This document shows positions 9,992 to 20,873 of a stretch of DNA of 64,000 nucleotides, piece by piece (position 1 is the stretch's first letter; each line of letters starts with the position of its first letter). A program made the position numbers and the translations under genes. Below the pieces are notes generated by a model. That model was not told the origin of the DNA. It did no database searches and saw only the letters and a list, made by a program, of their open reading frames with translations. Origin of the DNA: Codonopsis lanceolata (lineage: Eukaryota > Streptophyta > Magnoliopsida > Asterales > Campanulaceae); assembly GCA_013146195.2 (NCBI GenBank), contig CM028383.1, forward strand, positions 13,457,311-13,521,310, written 5' to 3'.

Positions 9992-12900
9992 CTAAGCATC
10001 ACAAGAATGTGCTACAATAATGTTTTGAGGAGTTTTTAACCATATAAAGCAGAATAAATCAAGGAATGGTATTGTTAAGCACCTCCCGGTCATAGCAAGC
10101 AACCGATAAAAGGTCTGGAGCTAACTGGTCCAGTATGCTTTTCATATCAGTGTGGTAATATGCGCGACCAAATGCCCAACAAACATACGCAGCAGCATCA
10201 CGGACATGAGATCCAACACTATGTGGACCTCTTCGAACATCATAATGCAGTGCCTGCTAATAGATGATACTTGATCAGTGCCTATGAACATCATATTTAT
10301 ACATATTTTTACCTATCAAAAAAAAGAGCCACTTTCAAAAATCATGTCTACAATCTCCATAGCATTTCAACATTACCCTCCACATTTGATATTGTTAAGC
10401 TTGATATACATTGTTGAGCCCTTAAGTTGTTAGATGTGTTGGTAACTTAACGTGCTGGTTTGGCAAGGTCGTGGGTTCAAGTCATCCCGCTAGCATTTGT
10501 TACCCGGAATATTGTGAGTGCATATTGTCACTCTATTTGGTTTGTGATGCCCTTGGTGAGGCATGTTTGTGTATCTCTCCACGTGTGGACGGGTTACACG
10601 TGAGGGGGAGTGTTAAACTTGATATACATTGTTGAGCCCCTATCTAATAGCTTAAGCTTAAGCTGTTAGATGAGTTGGTTACAAAACAGATATTAACATA
10701 TTGGTTATGCTTAAGCATTTTTGTAATTATGGTCAACTCTAATGCTAGTTATATATCTTTTAATAATTAGACTTTTCAAACATGGACTCTTTGGATGAAT
10801 ATTCATGAAGAAACAAGCATAACAGAGGAAAAGACATGAAAGTTAAATAGACCATCTCCGCACTCGCACAAGGCCCCAATTCAAAAAACCAAAGCGAATG
10901 AATAAACATGTAGAAGAAAAGGAAATTGTTTTTCAAATTCCAGCTGGAAAAAAGAAATTCTGATATAAGTATAGCCAAAAAGCATGAAGCACGGGGAACT
11001 GACTCGTTGCAATTTGACAGGGAAAAACAAACAAGTAGAAGCAGAGTGATATCCAGTTGCCCTCATACTGTGTCCACCACTCACAAAAATGTGCCATAAA
11101 TAGTGAAAATTTTATGAGATTTAAACTGATGTGTCTTGTTGGGGAGTCCCTCGCTGAAAAATGAAATGGTAACTATATTACGGTTCAATCAAAGCTTTAT
11201 TACTTGAAGACCACAGAACCTTTGCAACAACCGGTACAACTTTCGGAAGGCTGATTGGTAAGAGCAATCCTCTGCGTGCTAGTTCAGCCAACGCCAAGCA
11301 TCCTCCATGCCATGAGCCATCACCCTAGAAAGTAGTGACAAAGTAACTTGAATAGCAACTCATACAAGATTTATGATTGCAGAATACATCTTTTAAAGAT
11401 ATACAAGGTGGACCAAAAGTAAAAGAGAGTCTCAGCTAGCATACCTCACCAGGCGAAAACAGCTCAAGTACAGATGAAAGGATCTCATCCGAGAGAGTAT
11501 ATGTAAGACGTGAAGTAATACGCCCAATACCTTTTGCAGCAGACCAACGTACGACAGTATCCTAAATAACCAATTATCAGAATATTAGCTCTGAGGAATA
11601 TAATATTATATCTGCAACCAAACTAGAATTTAACACAATCTCTCATGTTGATTCACACTTAACTAGCCCATTTAAATATAGTACCCTCGTCTATCTTTCT
11701 GAAGGCATTGACAATAATGGATCAAAGTTCAAGGCAGTGATGGAAGTTAAAACTCAACACCAAAAAGGACTAGAATACAGGAACAGATTCCAATCCTGTA
11801 GGCTTTCTATCTAGAGATATGAATCCATAATTTCATCATCCTCAAATGTTACAACTTACAAGTTACACAGGAAATCTAACAAAACCTAGTTTACCTAATT
11901 CCACAGTTTTGCGAGGTTGTCAACCCCAAATCTTGTGTTTCAGCAGTTCTTTAGCTTCCTTTCAAAAAAATGGTCATTCATTCATGCATGAGTGCAAGCA
12001 ACAATTGAAATATTTTAACAACTTGCTAGCCATTTATATCTTACTCATAAGAGTTACTGAGCATAGGCACGAACCTAACCACATCGTAACAATTGAAGCA
12101 ACATTGTCTGGAGAGCAGGAAATCCATAACAAAGTAATTGCATTGCCAACAAACATAATGAAGAAATGTATGCTCATGAACAAAGAACCAAGGATTTCTT
12201 TAATATCTCTTGTTCTTGAATAGATGAACAGCTACAATATACATATCATCCAGCAAAATCTCATCTACAGAGCACTCAAGAAAATAAAAATGAGTCTATG
12301 ATAGAATCTCACCCTTTAAACATACCGTATCTCTCAGTCCAGACAAAAGCAATTCAATGATCTCTTCTATGATTTCAGGAACATCCATTTCTTCCTCTTG
12401 CAGGCAGGTATTGTTGTCTGAGTTGGAGGCTCTAGAATCCACAGTGTGATTGTTTGGATCACTTCTTTTGGATGCATTTAGCGACATATTTTCTCCAAGT
12501 GTACTATATTTACCCTACATTAAATACAGGTAAGGCACAATACATTTCAGTGTGTTCCGACAATATCAAATCAAATTTTTCTAGTTCACATTACATCTAT
12601 GTTCAAACATTTATGTATAAGCTCTCCATATGTTAGTTGCTAAGCTGTCTGGTTCTCAAAGATTATAATGCGGAAGGCGAGAGGCGGGCGAGAGGTCAAA
12701 ATTTGAGGCGAGAAGCAAGGTGCAAAAAGGCACTCGCGGAACAAATATTACAGAAAAATTAATAAATATATATATAACTTAACAAATCTCAATAAAACAT
12801 GTCAGTGATGAAACTAAGTTAACAACATAATAATATAATATTAATAACACAAATATCATCATTCATAATTTTTTTAAGAAAAGAAAGGGTGAAAGTGAAA

Positions 12901-15900
12901 AAATCAAAACAAATTGTTAAATTGTTAAACAGTAACATCACAATACCCAAACAAAAAAAAATCGAACTGGAAGAAGTGTGAAGAACAGAAGAAGTCGAAA
13001 GTTGAAACCTGGAAGAAATCTAGAACTGAAGATGAAGAAATCTGGGGAAGGAATCTGGAAGAAAGTCGTCGTCTTCGTCTTCGAAGTCTTCGTCAGAGTC
13101 GTGTCTTCGTCGAAGTCGAATAGCAGTACGCGATGAAGTCGTGTCTTCGTCTTTGTCAGGTTAGAGGTCTTTTATATCCCGTATCCTACTGTGTCATTTT
13201 GTAAAAAAACCCAAACCCTAGTCTAAACTGTTCGCCGAGCGCCTCCATCGCTTTTTGGTCGACTTTTGACTTCGAAAAAGGCGCAAAAGTCGCTGAAAAT
13301 CGCAGAAAGTCGCTCACCGCCTGGAATCGACCAAACCAGTCGCTGAACCCTCGACTCCTTGCGCTTTGCGCCTCAGGCGCAAGAAGCGCACGCCTTTTTC
13401 AACTATGACCACAAGTCGATCTGTACATACTAATAAGAGATTTCAACTCAAAAGGGGGATTTGTTACTAATTTTCAAGATTAATATGTGTCTCTCATTTG
13501 ACTTTGGATGAGTGACACTCGTAGCTCGACTTAACTCAAGTAAGCCTCGTCAAACATTCAAACTTACATACACAAGGCTATCTATTGGCCCCATTAGGAT
13601 GGAGGTAATCAGTCTTGGACTGGAAAGGCCATTACCAGATAATGGCTAATAGCCTAATAGGTCATAATTGGGCAGAATGGACATATCAGAATTCCTTCCA
13701 CTCTGCCAGAGACAGTACATCAGTGCAAGTATCTAGGGCCATAGGTGCAACGTAATATTTAAATAACTCTAATCTTAGAAAATGACATAGTCACATTCAA
13801 AAAACAATTCAAACATTACTTTGAAAAGGCAAACTAAATAATACAACTGAATTAGTTGAGAGTTCAAGCTACAAACTTCAAGTAATGCCAAAATAACTTA
13901 AAATTAAACAAAATAAGGAAACACTCAGTCAACTACACGATGTTATCTTATTTTTTATTTTTTATTTTTTGGTATTCCACTAGGTGTCCCAAAACCACAT
14001 TAGGACATAGACAAATTCCTGCTCGCGGTACTGAGGCTGCGAGCCCAAGGGAATTTGTTTCCAGTGAAAGTCGAACACAGGACATCCCACTAAATGGATC
14101 GCCACACAAGAACTCAGCTGTGGTCGGTCAAGCCACTGAACCAACCCATAAGGTTAACTACACAATGTCATTTTTTCTGCAACTTGGGGGCTAGGACACT
14201 CATCTTATACCTCACCCTCTGAATATGGATATTCTTCATCTATAACGTGAACTATAGATGAGCAAGAGCTACTAGTCCTTCATTTCATGACTGAGCAATT
14301 GTAATAGATTTTGAACTAACATGTCACCTCATCACTTCAGAAGTATGATCATTCCATGGCAAACTCATATAATAATCATTAAAATACTAATTTGTAATAG
14401 ATCTGATTGTATAACTTCCTCCTAAACAACCATTCATGAAGTTCCCCTTTAAGGATTTTTTAATGACATAGGTTGACCTCAAACTGATTCGAGTATAGGA
14501 GCCAACCAATAAATGGTAGCAAAATGAACAAAGTAATTAAAAACGCTTAGCTTGTGCCTTGAACCCTAGACACACCACACGGGTGAACATAGGACGAGGT
14601 TGGACTTGATGATTGTGAGGCGCTCTTAATGGGCATTAAACTATGGTCACAACCTGGCCACCCAAAAGAAAACAAATGTCTATCTTCATTCATCAGTGAG
14701 TTAAAAGACCAGAGAGCCAGCCACCATTGCAGCATCTCCACAAATGTTCTGATTGCTGTGAACCACAGCCCCTATCCATTTCCCCCAGTGTGAATCACGA
14801 GGTTTCCACTTTATATCTCATCCCTTGAAATCTATTCCTCCTACACCAATCTCTTTTACTACCATCACCCAATACATTTACATAACTGATTTAATCATGA
14901 GGTAGCAAGACAAGGAAAGAAATATGTAATTGAGAATTATCGAAGAGAAAGTGAATTCACTTATCTAGGAACGTGGACAAACTTCAGACAGGCTATTCCA
15001 CTATTTAAGAAGACAAGTACTTGGGGAATCTGGGTTTACTGACCTTGTTCGTATACCTGGGAACTTCCAAGAAAGACTTCAGTTATTTCTTGGAAAGGGT
15101 AGAAGTCGAAGGAATGACTAATGAGTAAAAAGAAGACTTGAAGCACTGACCGCATATGCCTTGTATGTAGTGCCGAGGCTATGGACTCAAACTCAACAAG
15201 AATCAAGGAAACCAATGTCCCAGTTGCTTAAAGTGAAGCATTTTATTTAGGCGCCTTATGAAGATGGATATAGGTTGAATAGATGGGCTGCTCCCACCAA
15301 CGAGCTCTAGCTCAACTCATACTGCTCACTTCTCCTAACGGAGCGGTCGGGTGTTCAAGTCTCACTAGAAACACCCTGGACTTTACAACTCTCAATAGAG
15401 AGGTCGGGTGTTCAAGCCTTTTCAGAGGCACCGTTGTTGTTCAAGTCTTACCCAAAGGCCCCATTTAGCTACTCACTTATCTTAATGGAGAGGTCGAGTG
15501 TTCAAGCCCTACCAGAAGCACCCTAGTACTTCACTTCTCTCATTCAAGAGGTCGGGTGTTCAAAGCCTCACTAGAGACACCATTTGTTCGAGCCACACCA
15601 AAGGCATCATATATATATAATTGTAATCTTTCAAGGCATTAAAATTATAAAAAATAAGGGTTGGGGTACGGTCTATGTCCCCTCCCACCATTTTCAAAAA
15701 AAAAGGATGGGCTGCTCCCTCTTTGGAAACCCACTTATCCTACATCCATGTGTGATGTGTGCCCTTCATTCCAAAATAATTTCCTTGAGGGAACTCTTTT
15801 TTTGTACAAAGGCATTTCTGCTCCCTTGACATTAAATGGTTTCTAAAAGTGAAAGTAATTTACTTACGTGCTTTATTAAGCTGGACATTGGCTTGAATGC

Positions 15901-18900
15901 ATGGGGGCTTCCTATTTGCAAGCCTTCATTATCCTGCATTCACATGTGCCCTTCATTCCAAAATATAGAGATCATTCCGGGACTCTTTGGGTGCATTTGG
16001 ATATGTGGTCTATTTTGTTTTTGGGTTTTGTAGTTCGTGGTTTTCGTTTTAACTTTGTAATGATTGAAGAAACAAGTGGGAGGGAGAACGAGAGAAAGAT
16101 GATGAAATCAATGATTAAGAAAAGGGAATACCACAAACCAAAAAAAAAAAAAGGAACCTCAATCGAACGCACCCTCTGTTTGTTACTGTTGAAGGCTTTC
16201 TAGTCCTTTGATATCAAGTGGTATTTCAACAAATCTTAGTTGGCTTGGTGTGCACTTATCTTTTTTTTTTTGATAAGTAAATATGGTATATAAATGAAAG
16301 CATCAAAACAAGTGATGTGTCATATGTACATAGACAATATACAACCAACCCTCGCTAGCCAACAAAAATGTTATCCACAAACTCTACAAAAGGATTAGAT
16401 CCCGTCAAAACCACCTCACCGCACCAGAAATACATACATAGTCTGAATGATCTGATTTTTGATCCCCTCCAAATTCCTTTCCTTTTTCTCGAAAGCCCTA
16501 AGGTTTCTTTCTTACTTCTCTCTTGTGATAATGGGCTTCACATTTTACTTGATGGAAAGATTCCAGCTGTCTCTATGTTCTTAAAAAAATATATAAGGGA
16601 AAACCTTGCAGTAAACCATATCTATGTGAGTGAACTACAAATAGAGAATCAAATACTAATTACAGAATTCAGCACTACTAACCACATAGCGCCAGGATGG
16701 TGAACGATGAGGGAGGCAAGTAAGGCCCATCCTGTGAGTTAGTTTTATCAAATACTTGCGAAGTAATAAACTCTTAGCTGCAGTAGTAGACTCGACCAAG
16801 ACTGATATGTCCTTCCAAACAACAGGAATAATGTCAAGTAATGCTTTCCGGTGTCCAGCCTGTGAATTTCAAGTAAGTGTCATGGACACAGAAAATTCAA
16901 CAGAGTGATGTGCAAAAAACCAAGAAATGAAGAGGAAACATAATCGGGAAGGGAAAGAAAATAATTAACACACACACACACACTAGATGACTAGACTGGA
17001 GTTAGCAGAAAAGCAAACTTTCATGGTGACTTGCATTTTAATGTAATATTCCAAAGCATGGTACTCTTCCCACGAATACCCAATGTAGCTATCCAAAATA
17101 CTATCCATTCTTCCAAAGCAAAACTATCAAGACATTAAATTGATAGAGGAGGCTTAAACTTCATGCAAACCTTTTTTGTTTTCAGAATAGCAAACTTACG
17201 GAAGTAATCATGTAACAAAGTACCCTTAACTCCAGTGTGAACTATATCATCCAGGTTGAAAAAAGATCCATAGCTACTTGATTGCAGAATGCTAGAAATT
17301 GAACAGCTTCTTAAGAAAAAAAAAAGCTACATTCTTTCTTTCAAGAGGGAATGAAAGATCTTTGGTCCACAAGATGTATCAAAGCTGAATTTTTTTGCTT
17401 ATGAAATGAGAAAAACTTTTAATATCTAATTCTCACTTTACATGCAGGAATTTGCCTAGAATGAAAGGGACTATCCAAGTCTTACGCCATACCCGATCAA
17501 TTATCTAGAAGTATTAACAGAATTTGGCATAAGATCATGATCAAAAAGGGAAACCCATCGATGAAAATCTCAAACCTTGAAAATAGCAGCCAGGGCTTCC
17601 ACAGCACCAAGTAACCGAAAGTGATGCATTGGATCTTCAGTGACAGAAGATAGAACTTCATGAGCCCATTCAGAAAAGCTGTAAAAGAAATACATAAACA
17701 TAGTATGTAAGCACAATTAGGACCATTGATTACTAAAACATTATGCCAAATTGCATGATGAATAATGAACAAGGAGAAACAAGAGGAGCACTACTGTCGT
17801 TTCATTTTTTTGATATGGTAAGTGTGACCACTTGGTATGTCTTTTCATCTCAATACATGAACTCGAACTTCCAAAAAGGTGCATATGAACATTAAGGAAT
17901 GTGGTGATGTGGATTCTCCAGATTTTTCAATGTCTCCTTAAGATAGACCCACAGTAGCAAATTAAACTTATTGTTGCAGTAAGACAATAGTGATTGAGGA
18001 AAAAGACGAATTCATTCACGGCTTTGATAACAATGGATGCCAGTCAGCAACTCAACTACGTTATTGCAGGCAGCTAAACGACAGTTTCCTTAGGATTACA
18101 AGTCTTGAGAAGTTCGTTTCAAGTCAAAATAACTTTTGCTATAAATTTTTTTGGCTATTCAAGCATAATTACTAGGTTTTCTCAAACTTGGGCAAATGTG
18201 ATTTGATGAATAATTTGTTAGCATCAATCTGCCCAAACTGCAATTCAGGAACATCAGTCTTTCATAATTTAAAAAAAAAAATGATATAGTAAAGAATATT
18301 TCTGATGAAAAAAAACCTGATAAATGCCTGTAACATATCTGGGCGAGTTAGAAGCCTAGAAAGCAGCAATCCAGCTATGGTGCGCATAGGACCCGCATTC
18401 GAAAGGTAATCCTTAGAGAATCCTAATATCCTTGTCACCAAGGGGGGTGGCCCATTTACAGCAAGATAATTACTATCTGCAATACTAGTATCCACGGAGG
18501 ACATATCAAAAGGAACCAACACTAGTATGGAAAGCCACAATAGAATCACACATTTTGCCTCCATCTCTCCCGTACTTTCTTGCCGCAACGATGTCCCTGC
18601 ATTTTCATGGTGAAATTTCTCCAAAAGAGATACCGCCGGTTCTAAGTCAGAAACCTGATGAGGGAAGAACCTAATCACAGCTTTGTACCCACAGACTGTT
18701 ACCAAGGAATAAATTATAATGCATAAAGGCCTGATTATGTCAAGAAGTTCATTGGACTCAACACCTAGTTCAATTGTTTTAGAACGAACAATGAACATCA
18801 GCGGAGAAACTATGCTCTCCAAGTAAGGCTCTAACAGCTGGCCTTGTTCTTGATATACATCCATCTGCAAGCAAACAAAGAAATGAATAAATGAATATTG

Positions 18901-20138
18901 TCAACATGTTAAAAAATATAATTGCACATCTGGAGATTTCAAAAAAAGGGCAGCAAAAGAGAAACAACAACAACACTGAACCACTGAACAAAGAGATATA
19001 GTGAGAGATGTCATTAGCAAAATAAATTAGTCAAACTTTCCAATAAAACATTTTAATGTTGAATTAGTTACCGTTGCAATGGCAACAAGTCCATGTGTAT
19101 AGATACTATCAATGGATTATTACACAACCAATCCATGCTTAATTATCAATATGTCAAATGCAATTGAGAAAGAGGAAACTTTTTTAAATCTAGTGTTGCT
19201 TGTATTTTGTGGAAAACTAAGAGCCTAAATACCAAATGCCCAAAAAAAGCAGACAATTGGTTACTGTCCAGCAAACTTCTGTAGCCTTAATTTTTTTTTT
19301 TTTTTTAGATTCTTTTTTCCTGCATGGGAAAGGATCTCACACTTTGTGAATGCTACTTAGGGGCAGCTTAAATTTGCTGCTCGCAGCAACTTATGTTATA
19401 CTCTTATTCTAGATGCCTAACAAACAACTGTATGGAGAAAGTTGCTGATATAGCTTACTGCTTAAAGTCTATGATTAATCACCTCAGTCAAATCTTGGTT
19501 GTACAAGTCAGTAGGAAAGTAGCCAAAAGATACAGAATATCCAAGAAAAACAGCCAACATAAACCACAAAGCTTGCGAGTCAAAAACCAAACTCTATTTA
19601 TTCCTGCTACAACTAAACACAACTCAGCCTTTCAAACAACTTAGGTTCAGCTACAAGAATATCTTTTTGCAGCTCCATGATGTCAAAAACAACTTCGATT
19701 TAACCCCACTCACATCCTTCTACCACTTGCCAGGGGAGTTTTGGCTATTTGCCAGAGGAAGTACAGCTCTACCACTTGCATCTTATGCATTAATTGTCGT
19801 ACAGTGACTTGACAATCGTCAGAATTCCATTTACATCAAATCTAGAAGCTATGCGATGGAACAATCAACGTTTTAGAGTTTGAAATGTTAGCAAAATAGT
19901 TGAAAACAACGTAATGATAAGAGATGGAGAGATTTACAATGGATCGGATTTTGTACGCAGAAGCTAAATCGGAGACGCCGCCATTGGATACGATGTCGTC
20001 CAGGATGGACCTGACAACCTTCCATTCTTGAAGGAAATATCGTTGAATCACCACCTCCTTTGAGTCGTGCTCTACATCTTCTTCCTCCTCGGCTGCTGCG
20101 ATCGCCGCTTTGGCGGTGACTTCTTCAGTGGCCACCAT
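9776..20138 (-). CDS. TFCD: Tubulin folding cofactor D, N-terminal nine exons
   Basis: Tubulin-specific chaperone D (TBCD in animals, TFC D/TITAN1 in Arabidopsis) captures beta-tubulin after the CCT chaperonin and, with cofactors C and E, assembles the alpha/beta dimer. It acts in the cytosol and is built of HEAT-type helical repeats. The spliced minus-strand reading frame is join(20138-19938, 18864-18317, 17678-17576, 16859-16683, 12514-12326, 11561-11445, 11324-11220, 10253-10083, 9991-9776), about 543 codons with no stop. All introns are GT-AG and exons 3-9 are in phase 0 at their ends. Family blocks seen are KEVVIQRYFLQEWK, MDVYQEQGQLLEPYLESIVS, FPHQVSDLEP, STGEMEAKCVILLWLSILVL, RWSAAKGIGRITSRL, GDGSWHGGCLALAELARRG and CYDRE/VNCRRAAAAAFQENVGRQG. 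Plant cofactor D is about 1250 residues, so more than half is missing or lies left of base 1. Confidence 0.93.
10083..10253 (-). CDS. TFCD: TFCD exon 8
   Basis: 171 nt, 57 codons: ALHYDVRRGPHSVGSHVRDA, then AAYVCWAFGRAYYHTDMKSI through LLSVACYDRE. Donor GTGCTT. GSHVRDAAAYVCWAFAR-type sequence is highly conserved in the family. Confidence 0.92.
10393..10688. mobile_element. TRIM-like mini LTR element in TFCD intron 7
   Basis: A 296-bp element. Two direct terminal repeats, about 10393-10451 and 10611-10688, both begin TGTTAARCTTGATATACATT. The right one is preceded by a purine tract GAGGGGGAG and the element ends ...CA. The perfect 5-bp duplication GATAT lies at 10388-10392 and 10689-10693. 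Between the repeats is a degenerate primer-site-like segment (TGCTGGTTTGGCAAGG) and no coding. The design matches terminal-repeat retrotransposons in miniature. Confidence 0.8.
11220..11324 (-). CDS. TFCD: TFCD exon 7
   Basis: 105 nt, 35 codons: GDGSWHGGCLALAELARRGL through PKVVPVVAK. The WHGGCLALAELARRGLL core is a cofactor D signature. Confidence 0.92.
11445..11561 (-). CDS. TFCD: TFCD exon 6
   Basis: 117 nt, 39 codons: DTVVRWSAAKGIGRITSRLT through LSSVLELFSPGE. This is a HEAT-like repeat strongly conserved in cofactor D across eukaryotes. Confidence 0.92.
12326..12514 (-). CDS. TFCD: TFCD exon 5
   Basis: 189 nt, 63 codons: GKYSTLGENMSLNASKRSDP, a polar poorly conserved linker, then EEEMDVPEIIEEIIELLLSG and LRDT before donor GTATG. 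A 4.2-kb, repeat-filled intron separates it from exon 4. Confidence 0.87.
12668..13405. repeat. Candidate degenerate TE with GGCG-rich ends
   Basis: The block opens GCGGAAGGCGAGAGGCGGGC and closes GCGCAAGAAGCGCACGCC. GC-rich ends surround an AT-rich centre and a TCGTCTTCGT simple repeat (13065-13150). This end style is seen in non-autonomous DNA elements of plants. I find no target duplication, so the class is unknown. Confidence 0.35.
13947..14155 (-). mobile_element. tRNA-derived SINE, minus strand
   Basis: Read on the minus strand it starts TTATGGGTTGGTTCAGTGGC (A-box-like), has GTGTTCGACT (B-box-like) about 60 bases later and ends in an A-rich tail seen on the plus strand as T-runs at 13950-13970. 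The flanks AACTACACGATGTTAT (13931-13946) and AACTACACAATGTCAT (14156-14171) match at 14 of 16 positions, a good target-site duplication. The head resembles Au-type plant SINEs (inference). Confidence 0.78.
15297..15600 (+). repeat. Tandem repeat of a tRNA B-box-like unit
   Basis: GGTCGGGTGTTCAAG-type motifs occur at 15345, 15402, 15492 and 15550, each followed by a TCACTAGARACACC-like tail. A weaker copy is near 15435. The basic period is 57-58 bp. The first unit has an upstream AGCTCAACT A-box-like element. It looks like amplified tRNA-derived SINE heads. Confidence 0.6.
16261..16430 (-). mobile_element. LINE 3'-tail fragment, minus strand
   Basis: A poly-T run followed by GATAAGTAAATATGGTATAT and GCATCAAAACAAGTGATG parallels 5744-5825. 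It is the reverse complement of an L1-like 3' UTR plus A-tail. Confidence 0.5.
16683..16859 (-). CDS. TFCD: TFCD exon 4
   Basis: 177 nt, 59 codons: AGHRKALLDIIPVVWKDISV through RMGLTCLPHRSPSWRYV, before donor GTTAGT. The block GLTCLPHRSPSWRY is typical of plant cofactor D. Confidence 0.9.
16968..16983. repeat. CA dinucleotide microsatellite
   Basis: Eight CA units in TFCD intron 3. Confidence 0.9.
17576..17678 (-). CDS. TFCD: TFCD exon 3
   Basis: 103 nt, encoding (S)FSEWAHEVLSSVTEDPMHHF through AVEALAAIFK. The first base completes the serine codon begun in exon 2. It follows intron 2 of 638 bp. This exon is absent from the second copy as assembled. Confidence 0.9.
18317..18864 (-). CDS. TFCD: TFCD exon 2
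   Basis: 548 nt, acceptor CAG before ATGGATGTATATC, donor after ...QAFI AG. It encodes MDVYQEQGQLLEPYLESIVS through TRPDMLQAF, the most conserved N-terminal block of plant cofactor D. The last codon is split with exon 3. The duplicate at 50510-51057 differs at only two bases that I can see. Confidence 0.92.
18318..18318 (-). other. Reference note: exon 2 lower boundary
   Basis: The donor of exon 2 is read as AG/GTTTTTTTTC on the minus strand, an A/T-run donor. The same donor is present in the second copy at 50509-50510, which supports the boundary. Confidence 0.6.
19938..20138 (-). CDS. TFCD: TFCD exon 1
   Basis: 201 nt, 67 codons, from ATG at 20138-20136 (MVATEEVTAK) to KIRSI before donor GTAAAT. 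It has an acidic Glu/Ala-rich N-terminus. An in-frame upstream ATG at 20168 lies in the leader. I prefer 20138 because the family starts close to the acidic stretch; this is not certain. Confidence 0.88.
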
Positions 20139-20483
20139 TGAATCTAGAGATAGAAAGTATAGGTACAATCTAGAGAGAGAAACTAGAGGTACTATCTCGA
20201 TTCTTGAGAGAGAGAGTAGAGGAGGGTGAGAACTGAGAAGCTAGAGAAGATGGATATGTGTTCCCGCTGTTATTTTCCGATTGCTGGTTATTTTGAACTT
20301 GAGTTGAAGGAGCCCCGATTGCTGCTTTCATTTTCCAATTGGGTCACGCTATTGTGACCCGCCCCCTGTTCCAAGTTGACGAACCCAAACTCTTTTATGG
20401 TCATTTGACCCGATTGATGAATATATATGGCATTTGATTATAAATTACTTGGTCGAACACTGATTGACCTGATAAACCACTTG

Positions 20484-20597
20484 GTCGACAATTGGTTTAT
20501 CTATCGACCACTTGATAAATCAGCGATTTCGGATATTGAGGTCGACAATTGGTTTATCTGTCAACCACTTGATAAACCAGCGATTTCGGATATTGAC
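20484..20597. repeat. 57-bp tandem duplication in the foldback element
   Basis: Two adjacent units starting GTCGACAATTGGTTTATC at 20484 and 20541. The second copy of the region (around 52605-52662) has only one unit, so this duplication arose or was lost after the segmental duplication. Confidence 0.8.
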
Positions 20598-20873
20598 GGG
20601 TGCATTTTTACTGGTTTACCGATAAACCAACCGTGATTTATCAGTGGTTTATCAATAAGACAGGCCACAAAATAGTTTTTTTTTTTTAAGTGAGGCTACA
20701 AATGACCAAGTCATCTTTGACTTGACCATTTTTATAAATCCCAAAACCCCCCAAAATCTAAATTTCCTATTTTACTCTTCCCTATCCAAGTTGACCCCCC
20801 TTCCCACCCCCTCAACGCCTCCTCCCTCAGTCCCTCTCCCCCACCTCACTGTCTCCTCCCTCCCCCCACACCG

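Larger units (their letters stand above)
12515..16682 (-). other. TFCD intron 4, repeat-filled (4.2 kb)
   Basis: It lies between acceptor TAG at 12515-12517 and donor GTTAGT near 16682. Inside are a GC-rich block (12668-13405), a SINE (13947-14155), a tRNA-like tandem repeat (15297-15600) and a LINE tail (16261-16430). I see no other exon. Confidence 0.8.

Noticed and set aside
15661..16203. Short plus-strand frames such as MGYGLCPLPPF and MGASYLQAF
   Set aside because: They lie in TFCD intron 4 near an A-run and repeats, have no homology I recognise and no splice or promoter support.
18262..18316. Extension of TFCD exon 2 into RFFFIRNILYYIIFF
   Set aside because: This hydrophobic tail is intron read-through after the donor. 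Exon 3 continues the family sequence (SFSEWAHEVLSS).
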